Made by a program: the position numbers and the translations under genes. Source: Clostridia bacterium (GTDB taxonomy: Bacteria > Bacillota_A > Clostridia > UBA1212). Taken from it: a stretch of 5,057 nucleotides of DNA. Each line of letters opens with the position of its first letter. Position 1 is the first letter of the stretch. The stretch spans positions 1-5,057 of the forward strand of contig JAFTXL010000194.1 in the NCBI GenBank assembly GCA_017464985.1. The letters run 5' to 3'. Below the pieces are notes generated by a model. That model was given only the letters and a program-made list of their open reading frames with translations. It searched no databases and was not told the origin of the DNA. Below are positions 1 through 4,918 of this stretch, in pieces.

Positions 1-10
1 ATTTCAGCAT

Positions 11-15
11 GGAGG
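11..15 (+). promoter_or_regulatory. Ribosome binding site of the ABC ATPase gene
   Basis: A perfect GGAGG stands here. The ATPase frame is open from base 20, after an in-frame TGA at 17-19, and its first codons (from ATA at 20) read I-S-N-A-F-E-I-K-N-L-T-K-T-F. That is the expected N-terminus of this ATPase family with ATA where ATG should be. The spacing from GGAGG to ATA is 4 bases. The later TTG at 74 has no Shine-Dalgarno sequence in front of it. This site therefore marks the ancestral start near base 20, which now lacks an ordinary start codon. Confidence 0.6.
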
Positions 16-73
16 ATGAATATCGAACGCATTTGAAATAAAAAATTTAACAAAAACTTTTAAAGACTTTAAA

Positions 74-811
74 TTGGATAATGTGAGCTTTACATTGCCA
101 AGCGGCTGTATTATGGGGTTAATCGGAGAAAACGGTGCGGGTAAGAGTACGACGATTAAGCTGATATTAGATATGCTTCACAAGGACAGCGGTACAATAG
201 AAATTCTCGGAAGAGATAATCAGGATAATCTGCAGCTTATAAAAGAGGATATCGGCGTTGTTTTGGACGAAGTTGGTATTCCGGAGTGTTTGACGGCAAA
301 GCAGGTCGGTAAAGTTATGAAATATACGTTCCGTAATTGGAATAGTGAAAAATACGCTGAACTTTTGAAGATGAAGCTCGGATTTGCTGTTGCTCTGTCT
401 CATGAAAGCAAGCTTCTTTTGCTTGACGAAGCGACAAGCGGTCTTGACCCGGTTATCCGTGATGAAATAGTTGAGATGTTGTACGATTTTACAAGGGAAG
501 AAAACCATTCAATTCTCATTTCTTCGCATATTGTCAGCGATCTTGAAAAGCTATGCGATTATGTAGCTTTTTTGCATAAAGGCAAATTGATTCTGTGTGA
601 GGAAAAAGACCGCCTGCTTGATGAATACGGAATCATTCATTGCACAGCGGAGCAGTTAAAGGATTATGATTCTTCGGCAATTAAATATAAGAAAGAAACT
701 CCGTATGGTATTGAAGCTATTGTACTGCGTGATGCTGTGCCGAAGAATACATATGTCAGCCCGATTAGTATTGAAGAGCTGTTTGTGATTACGGTAAAGG
801 AGACAAAATAA
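74..811 (+). CDS. ABC transporter ATP-binding protein, signature motif deleted, probably non-functional
   Basis: This is the nucleotide-binding subunit of an ABC-2 type exporter, of the kind encoded next to GntR/YtrA regulators in Clostridia. It would hydrolyse ATP on the inner face of the membrane to drive the permeases encoded downstream. Numbered from the TTG at 74, Walker A is GENGAGKST at residues 18-26, Walker B is LLLLDE at 114-119 with catalytic Glu119, the D-loop is SGLD at 122-125, and the switch His is at 152. The C-loop is missing: relatives carry about 18-20 more residues, ending in an FSRGM-type signature, between ELLK and MKLGF, while here these join directly at residues 99/100 (bases 370/371). 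The frame stays open. It is open upstream to base 20, where homologous N-terminal residues are encoded but the start codon reads ATA; TTG 74 is only the first usable alternative start. The stop lies one base before the permease 1 ATG. The family call is firm. Loss of function is inferred, since the signature motif normally completes the ATP sandwich. Confidence 0.88.
   Translation: MDNVSFTLPSGCIMGLIGENGAGKSTTIKLILDMLHKDSGTIEILGRDNQDNLQLIKEDIGVVLDEVGIPECLTAKQVGKVMKYTFRNWNSEKYAELLKMKLGFAVALSHESKLLLLDEATSGLDPVIRDEIVEMLYDFTREENHSILISSHIVSDLEKLCDYVAFLHKGKLILCEEKDRLLDEYGIIHCTAEQLKDYDSSAIKYKKETPYGIEAIVLRDAVPKNTYVSPISIEELFVITVKETK
797..802 (+). promoter_or_regulatory. Ribosome binding site of permease 1
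   Basis: AAGGAG lies inside the last codons of the ATPase gene, 10 bases before the ATG at 813. The location and the 1-base gap between the genes indicate co-transcription and probable translational coupling of ATPase and permease. Confidence 0.6.
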
Positions 812-812
812 G

Positions 813-1305
813 ATGAAAGCGCTTCTCTTGAAAGATTTTTATACTATAAAAAATACTTTAATAACAGTCGTGTTTTGCATTGTGTTGTGTAGCTTTATAG
901 GAACTCTTAACGAAGCAAATTCGTTTTATTTGCTGTGTTCTTGTATTACAGCGGTAATGATTCCCACAGATATTATTATTCGTGATGAACGAAGTAAGTG
1001 GAATTCGTATTGCAGCGTATTTCCGTATAGTGATGCACAGATTGTTTCATGTAAATATATTATCGGACTGATTTTATACGGTGTTTCTTTGATTTTGTCT
1101 TTTTTATCCTGTATTGTCAGAATGAGTATAACAGGTGAGTTTGATTGGAATAGTTATTTTGTTTCTCAGTATTTCTGAAAGTAATTGGGAACCAAAAGTT
1201 TCATACGCTGTTATTCGCTTGAGTCTCTGCATAATCAGCATTGCTATTTATGCTCTTTCGTGGTATTTGTCGATTGTTATCTATAAGAAACGTGAAGCAA
1301 AATAA
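813..1305 (+). pseudogene. ABC-2 type permease 1, internal deletion with frameshift
   Basis: This is the membrane subunit of the exporter, resembling the short Clostridial ABC-2 permeases (PF13346-like). The first segment (813-1178) encodes MKALLLKDFY, two early hydrophobic segments, the conserved cytoplasmic stretch DERSKWNSYC with PYSDAQIVS, and a third hydrophobic segment. It ends at a TGA at 1176-1178. Another frame then encodes a typical permease C-terminus: from about 1165 it reads L-S-I-S-E-S-N-W-E-P, followed by a hydrophobic helix (LSLCIISIAIYALSWYLSIV) and the charged end IYKKREAK, with a TAA at 1303-1305. The two pieces together give about 164 residues, against roughly 210-220 for the family. 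About 50 residues of the middle therefore appear to be lost, and the frame is broken near 1155-1170. The product would lack its last membrane helices. It is a paralogue of the second permease gene at 1347. Confidence 0.75.
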
Positions 1306-1327
1306 TTAAATATATAAGCATTGGTTA

Positions 1328-1333
1328 AAGGAG
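1328..1333 (+). promoter_or_regulatory. Ribosome binding site of permease 2
   Basis: AAGGAG precedes the ATG at 1347 by 13 bases, somewhat longer than usual. It lies in the 41-base gap after the permease 1 remnant. No separate promoter is obvious in that gap, so permease 2 probably belonged to the same transcript. Confidence 0.5.
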
Positions 1334-1346
1334 ATAGAATAATAAG

Positions 1347-1577
1347 ATGAAGGGGTTGCTTCTGAAAGATTTTTACATTATAAAGAAAAATTTTATGTTC
1401 ATCGTGCTGGCTATAGTAAGTTTTGTTTATAGTGGAGGAGACCAAATTTGGTTAACTTGTTGGTTGTCTGCAATGATTCCTGCAGTATTGCTTATATACG
1501 ATGAACGCAGTAAATGGAATTCGTATTGTGGCACACTTCCGTACAGTAAATCTCAAATTGTTTCCGGCAGGATTTAA
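1347..1577 (+). pseudogene. ABC-2 type permease 2, 3'-truncated
   Basis: This is the N-terminal third of a second ABC-2 permease, paralogous to the one at 813. Shared landmarks are the start MKGLLLKDFYIIKK (MKALLLKDFYTIKN in the first), the stretch DERSKWNSYC followed by a PYS motif, and QIVS. Homology ends right after QIVSG at about 1568, where a relative would continue with K-Y and a third membrane helix. The frame instead runs into R-I and a TAA at 1575-1577. Only about 73 of an expected 210-220 residues remain, with two hydrophobic segments. Sequence after the junction is not permease-like, and the intact HAD gene on the other strand ends at 1681. A deletion or rearrangement at about 1568-1572 that fused the gene to foreign sequence is the simplest explanation. 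The fragment is unlikely to transport anything. Confidence 0.72.
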
Positions 1578-1683
1578 AGAAAAAATTTATAAAACTGTTT
1601 CGGGAGAAATTATACCGGAATTTATGATTTTTACCGAAGCGGAAGAAAATAACCTTTTTGAAATACTTTCAGCAGAAACATTA
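1570..1683 (+). pseudogene. Possible C-terminal remnant of an unidentified gene, faintly MarR-like
   Basis: Immediately after the permease 2 break, another frame stays open and encodes a hydrophilic, helix-prone stretch: GFKEKIYKTVSGEIIPEF, then FTEAEENNLFEILSAETLRKL. The pattern EKIY followed by FTEAE, NLF and EIL is loosely like the C-terminal helices of MarR-family regulators (LTEKG..., FSEEE..., L..LL). There is no start codon of its own and no DNA-binding motif, and the frame then runs into the reverse complement of the HAD gene. It may be the tail of a gene whose front was deleted together with the permease 3' end. It could equally be chance coding potential in an intergenic stretch. 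No terminator hairpin with a T-run is visible between the converging genes. Confidence 0.22.
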
Positions 1684-2388
1684 AGAAAGCTGATTCAGAT
1701 ATTCTATAAACTCCTCAAATGTGCCGTGAGGACAGTCGGGCAGGGTATCTGAATCGTTTAAAATACAGTCTGTGATTAGATACGCGGAAAGTCCTGCTTC
1801 CATGGCAGCCAGCGCATCTTCTTTTACGTTGTTTCCTACCATAAGGCAGTTTTCGGGTTTTACGTTGATTTTATTTGCAGTTTCAATATAATATGCAGGA
1901 TTGGGTTTGCATGTACCTGAATTATCATAATTTGTAACGAGTTCAAAGTCATCTGCTGTGAGACCTACCCAGTTAAGCCGTGTTTCTACGCCTGCCTGCG
2001 GAAACCAAGGGTTTGTTGCCAAAACAACATGGGGCGTTTTCGTGCGCGCGATTTCCACTGCTTTTTTTGAAAGAGGACCGGGCTTTGTGAATTTTACGGA
2101 TTCCTTAAAATTACCGCTGTAGAATTTGTCAAAATATTTTATGTGGTCATAGACCTGATCTCCCATAAGGTCTGCAAAGGTTTTCCAAAAAACTTCGGAA
2201 TTTTTACGGCTGCCGTCATTTTTTACCATAGCTGCAACACCTTTCCACATAGCGGGTATAAGTGCCTCTTTGCTGTAACCGTATGCAGAGACATTCTCAC
2301 AAAGAGAGCCGAGATATCCGTTTATAAAAGTATCGTTGTCCATCGGCAAAAGTGTGCCGTCCAAATCAAAAAATATAGCGTCAAACAT
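1681..2388 (-). CDS. HAD superfamily hydrolase (phosphatase-like)
   Basis: This is a soluble phosphohydrolase of the haloacid dehalogenase superfamily; the substrate cannot be told from sequence. Numbered from the ATG at 2388 (235 residues), motif I is FFDLDGTLL with nucleophile Asp8 and acid/base Asp10. Motif II is LATNP with Thr125. The motif III lysine is Lys161 (GTCKPNP). Motif IV is MVGNNVKEDA at about 183-192. An alpha-helical cap fits residues 15-105. Relatives usually have GND.xxD at motif IV, so Asn187 stands where a Mg-binding Asp is common, while Asp191 is kept. The ATG at 2388 is preferred to an in-frame TTG at 2397 because an AAGGA ribosome binding site sits 9 bases upstream of the ATG and directly abuts the TTG. 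The gene follows the kinase gene by 29 bases and is the last of the minus-strand set, so it may act on a product of that pathway. Confidence 0.88.
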   Translation of the reverse strand: MFDAIFFDLDGTLLPMDNDTFINGYLGSLCENVSAYGYSKEALIPAMWKGVAAMVKNDGSRKNSEVFWKTFADLMGDQVYDHIKYFDKFYSGNFKESVKFTKPGPLSKKAVEIARTKTPHVVLATNPWFPQAGVETRLNWVGLTADDFELVTNYDNSGTCKPNPAYYIETANKINVKPENCLMVGNNVKEDALAAMEAGLSAYLITDCILNDSDTLPDCPHGTFEEFIEYLNQLS

Positions 2389-2397
2389 TGTAAACAA

Positions 2398-2404
2398 TCC
2401 TTTC
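2398..2404 (-). promoter_or_regulatory. Ribosome binding site of the HAD gene
   Basis: On the minus strand this reads GAAAGGA, 9 bases before the ATG at 2388. It decides the start, because the in-frame TTG at 2397-2395 follows it with no spacer. Confidence 0.6.
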
Positions 2405-2405
2405 G

Positions 2406-2425
2406 TTTATCAATTTATCAATTTA
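2406..2425. repeat. Short 8-base tandem repeat, 2.5 copies
   Basis: TTTATCAA occurs twice in tandem, followed by TTTA. It spans the stop codon of the kinase gene and the short gap before the HAD gene. It is AT-rich and may be trivial; a role in spacing or slippage is possible but not shown. Confidence 0.5.
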
Positions 2426-2990
2426 AAAATATATCGCATATTTCCGCAATACCGAATGCGGAAAAGTACTTTTCTTCTAAAGGAATCCAAATTTCACGAA
2501 ATCTTTTTGCTTCATCGGCAGGATTTCGTTTTTCTATTCTAGCAAATTGCGCATTTTTATCAATATCTAAAAAAATGCGCAAATCGTAATATTTCTGCAA
2601 TTCAGGATGACAGCTGTATGACCCTTCTATTACCGTAACTTGTTTTGGGGTGACAGTTATGGGCTCTTTCATGCTTTTTGTATGGCAGTTGTAAGGCGCA
2701 TATGAGAAAGCGCTGTTTGTTTTTAGCGGAATAAGAACCTCAGATATGAATCTTTCGTAATCAACATTGCCGCCCGGTGTATTTAGTCTTTCGGGAGTTC
2801 TTTGAAATGGGCGCAGGAAAAAATCATCCATATGAATTATGTTGCAGGAGATTTTTTCTTCAAGCTGTGACGCGAGGGTGGTTTTTCCTGCGGCACATCT
2901 GCCGTCAATTGCGGCAATTACAGCCGGCTTTGATAAAAGGATGTTATTTATTGCTTTGATTATTATATCGGTTTGATTATTCTGTAACAT
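2418..2990 (-). CDS. Uridine-kinase-like P-loop kinase
   Basis: This is a small-molecule kinase of the phosphoribulokinase/uridine kinase/pantothenate kinase fold, predicted to be cytoplasmic and to transfer the ATP gamma-phosphate to a nucleoside or vitamin-like hydroxyl. Numbered from the ATG at 2990 (190 residues), Walker A is GRCAAGKT at 30-37. HMDDFFL at 53-59 supplies the acidic pair found after the second strand in nucleoside and nicotinamide riboside kinases. PGGNVDYER at 72-80 is a probable substrate-binding segment. IEGSYS at 121-126 ends a buried strand, and an Arg-rich lid covers about 151-165 (RIEKRNP, AKRFRE). The frame could begin at 3035, but that would overlap the upstream S-component gene by 59 bases and add a basic tail. 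The ATG at 2990 overlaps it by only 14 bases, although its ribosome binding site (GAAAG) is weak, so translational coupling is likely. A true uridine kinase, a nicotinamide riboside kinase-like enzyme or another vitamin kinase all remain possible. Confidence 0.82.
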   Translation of the reverse strand: MLQNNQTDIIIKAINNILLSKPAVIAAIDGRCAAGKTTLASQLEEKISCNIIHMDDFFLRPFQRTPERLNTPGGNVDYERFISEVLIPLKTNSAFSYAPYNCHTKSMKEPITVTPKQVTVIEGSYSCHPELQKYYDLRIFLDIDKNAQFARIEKRNPADEAKRFREIWIPLEEKYFSAFGIAEICDIFLN

Positions 2991-3591
2991 GCCAATTTTC
3001 TTTCTGATTGATATTTTTCTTGCCTTTGACGGCATTATCTGCCGTAATGTGAGTGCTTTTCGGCATGAAATGTGTCTTCTTCAATGCTAACATGAGTATC
3101 GGAATTAAAACTAACTGAAGAATTATGCCCGGAATGGCATTTGTAAACGCGGAGGCGATGAAAGCTGATATTGTGAACGAATTTCCTGCTGCTCCCACCA
3201 ATATTGCCTGTGTAATGCCCCAGATGATGCGGCCGCTGAGCATTGATATTAAAAGAGCGCGGTAAAGTGAACGCAGACATTTCCATTTGGCGCGGTTAAA
3301 TAAGAAACCTGACAAAAAACCGTATGTCGCGAGTTCAAAAGCCATTGAAATTGCCGTAGGATACAGTATCGGCGCCGAGAATAGCATTGACCGCAGCAGA
3401 GGCAGTATGAATCCGACTGTTATACCGTATTGCGGACCGCATATAAATCCGCACAGCAAAACAGGAATATGCATCGGAAGAAGCATATTCCCAATCTGCG
3501 GTATTTGCCCTGTGAAAAAGGGGAGTACAAAGCCTATTGCCATAAGCATTGCCGAAATTATTATGTTATGTGTAGTTTTTATTCGTATCAT
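2977..3591 (-). CDS. ECF transporter S component (vitamin or nucleoside binding membrane protein)
   Basis: This is an integral membrane protein of 204 residues that would bind a micronutrient outside the cell and deliver it through a shared ECF module (two ATPases and a T protein). About six hydrophobic segments can be traced, at residues 10-27, 37-54, 56-75, 78-98, 108-134 and 142-170, followed by a polar basic tail. Helix 1 has the AxxxA motif (Ala14 to Ala18 in SAMLMAIG) used by S components to dock on the T subunit. The segment LLPMHIPVLLCGFICGPQYG, then PLLRS, then an aromatic and small-residue-rich loop, is typical of the family and somewhat like the pantothenate or similar branches. 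No ECF ATPase or T gene is nearby, so it probably uses a module encoded elsewhere (group II). The gene starts 25 bases after the reductase stop without a clear Shine-Dalgarno sequence, and its end overlaps the kinase gene. The substrate is unknown; the kinase partner hints at a nucleoside or a phosphorylated vitamin. Confidence 0.87.
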   Translation of the reverse strand: MIRIKTTHNIIISAMLMAIGFVLPFFTGQIPQIGNMLLPMHIPVLLCGFICGPQYGITVGFILPLLRSMLFSAPILYPTAISMAFELATYGFLSGFLFNRAKWKCLRSLYRALLISMLSGRIIWGITQAILVGAAGNSFTISAFIASAFTNAIPGIILQLVLIPILMLALKKTHFMPKSTHITADNAVKGKKNINQKENWHVTE

Positions 3592-3616
3592 GACAGTTCT
3601 ATGACCGGTTTTTCAA

Positions 3617-4747
3617 TTACAGTGTTGACGCAAAATCTGACATCATTTCAGATATTTTAATTTGCTGAGGACATACTTCCTCACAGCTTCTGCATCCGAT
3701 GCAGGCAGACGGTTTTTTATCTTCCGGGGTATTTTCCATAGCCATAGAGACTATAAACCCTTTGCCGGAGAATGACTGCTCATTGTAAAGCTCGATAATG
3801 CGCGGAATATCAAGCCTCTGCGGACAGTATGAAGTACAGTAGCGGCATGAAGTGCAGGGAAGAGTTTTTTTGCTTGTCATGTCATCTGCAACGCCCATAA
3901 GGAGTTTTAGTTCGTTTTCATTCAGTGCTTTATCTTCTGAAAATGTTTTGATATTTTCATTTACCTGTTCAAAATCGGACATACCGGAAAGAACTACTGT
4001 AACTTCCGGAATGCTTTGAAGAAAACGGAATGCCCAAGCTACAGGCTTTTCGTCGGGACGTGCGTCTGTCAGAGCTTTTGAATGTTTTTCTTCAAGATTT
4101 GCAAGTCTGCCGCCGCGAGCAGGTTCCATAACCCATATCGGAATATTTCGCTCTTTTAAAATAGAGACTCTTTCTTTTGCGTTTTGAAGAGTCCAGTCAA
4201 GATAATTTAACTGAATCTGACAAAATTCCATATGGTCTCCGTATGCGTCGAGAAAACGGTTCATAATATTTATGCTTCCGTGGATAGAGAAGCCGAGATG
4301 TTTTATTCTTCCGTTTTTCTTCTGCTCAAGTAAATATGAAAAATCTCCATACTTTTTATCATCAAGATATCCGTCAATATTTAATTCGCATACGTTGTGA
4401 AACAGATAAAAATCAAAATATTCTGTCTGGCACTTGCGAAGCTGTTCTTCGAAAATTTCTTCTGCTTTACCTAAGTTTGAAATATCGTACCCGGGGAATT
4501 TGGAAGCCAGATAAAAGCTGTCACGCGGATATTTTTTCAGAATTTTTCCGACTGTAATTTCCGAGTTTCCCTCGTGGTAACCCCATGCCGTGTCAAAATA
4601 ATTTACGCCGTTTGCAATGGCGTAATCAATCATTTTTTCTGTAGCTTCTTCGTCTATTTTCGATACGTCGCCGCCGGTTGTGGGAAGTCTCATGCAGCCC
4701 ATGCCGAGTGAAGATAATTTAATGTCCTTAAAATTTTTGTATATCAT
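3617..4747 (-). CDS. Aldo/keto reductase with C-terminal 2x[4Fe-4S] ferredoxin-like domain
   Basis: This is a predicted cytoplasmic oxidoreductase. Residues 1-290 (of 376) form an aldo/keto reductase TIM barrel with the tetrad Asp52 and Tyr57 (FDTAWGYHEG), Lys83 (LASKF) and His117 (FYLFHN). Strand motifs GMGCMRLP at 15-22 and VVLSGMSD at 251-258 fit the family. The tail has two CxxCxxCxxxCP motifs, Cys298/301/304/308 and Cys349/352/355/359, each able to hold a [4Fe-4S] cluster. This architecture is common in anaerobic Clostridia, where the clusters may link the barrel to ferredoxin-type carriers; the substrate is not known. The frame is open upstream to 4966, but the ATG at 4747 is chosen because GGGAGG lies 8 bases before it, the conserved barrel starts just after it, and the extension crosses the promoter. 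It is the first gene of the minus-strand set, with its stop 25 bases before the S-component start. Confidence 0.93.
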   Translation of the reverse strand: MIYKNFKDIKLSSLGMGCMRLPTTGGDVSKIDEEATEKMIDYAIANGVNYFDTAWGYHEGNSEITVGKILKKYPRDSFYLASKFPGYDISNLGKAEEIFEEQLRKCQTEYFDFYLFHNVCELNIDGYLDDKKYGDFSYLLEQKKNGRIKHLGFSIHGSINIMNRFLDAYGDHMEFCQIQLNYLDWTLQNAKERVSILKERNIPIWVMEPARGGRLANLEEKHSKALTDARPDEKPVAWAFRFLQSIPEVTVVLSGMSDFEQVNENIKTFSEDKALNENELKLLMGVADDMTSKKTLPCTSCRYCTSYCPQRLDIPRIIELYNEQSFSGKGFIVSMAMENTPEDKKPSACIGCRSCEEVCPQQIKISEMMSDFASTL

Positions 4748-4753
4748 GTGAAA

Positions 4754-4761
4754 TTCCTCCC
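4754..4761 (-). promoter_or_regulatory. Ribosome binding site of the aldo/keto reductase
   Basis: The minus strand reads GGGAGGAA, with 8 bases between GGAGG and the ATG at 4747. This strong site decides the start and rules out the upstream in-frame extension. Confidence 0.8.
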
Positions 4762-4801
4762 GAAAATGCATCAGTAACTGTTTAATGTAAATATATGTTA
4801 A

Positions 4802-4830
4802 ATTGTAGTATGAAAAATGAGCAAAATCAA
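4802..4830 (-). promoter_or_regulatory. Sigma-70-type promoter of the minus-strand operon
   Basis: On the minus strand, TTGATT (4830-4825) is followed by a 17-base spacer and TACAAT (4807-4802). These match the TTGACA and TATAAT consensus at 4 and 5 of 6 positions. Transcription would start near 4795, giving an untranslated leader of about 48 bases before the reductase ATG. No riboswitch-sized leader fits in that space. The four genes downstream are close enough to share this promoter. Confidence 0.6.
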
Positions 4831-4918
4831 TGAGAAAACGTTTGATAAGCAGCGAAATATTTACGGCAATGTTTTTTTGTGAGCAATTGTCCCGCAATAC
4901 CGACTTGATTAAAAAAGC

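Noticed and set aside
167..508. Minus-strand open frame of 113 codons inside the ATPase gene
   Set aside because: It is antisense to a gene with clear Walker motifs, has no recognisable domain and is a compositional shadow.
1660..1740. Candidate terminator hairpins (TCAGC/GCTGA, CCTCA/TGAGG) between the converging genes
   Set aside because: The stems are only 5 base pairs and none is followed by a T-run on either strand.
2143..2589. Plus-strand open frames across the HAD gene and the end of the kinase gene
   Set aside because: They are antisense to two well-supported genes, with no motif or ribosome binding site.
2991..3035. Longer start of the kinase at 3035
   Set aside because: It would overlap the S-component gene by 59 bases and adds a basic tail not expected in the family; the ATG at 2990 gives a normal short overlap.
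3035..3660. Open frames on both strands overlapping the S-component gene (3035-3286, 3287-3604, 3430-3660)
   Set aside because: The S component has coherent membrane helices and the AxxxA motif; the others are low-complexity shadows.
4870..4900. lac-operator-like TTGTGAGC and three scattered GCAAT copies in the upstream region
   Set aside because: There is no matching second half-site and the spacing of the GCAAT copies is irregular (17 and 11 bases), so chance is the best explanation.
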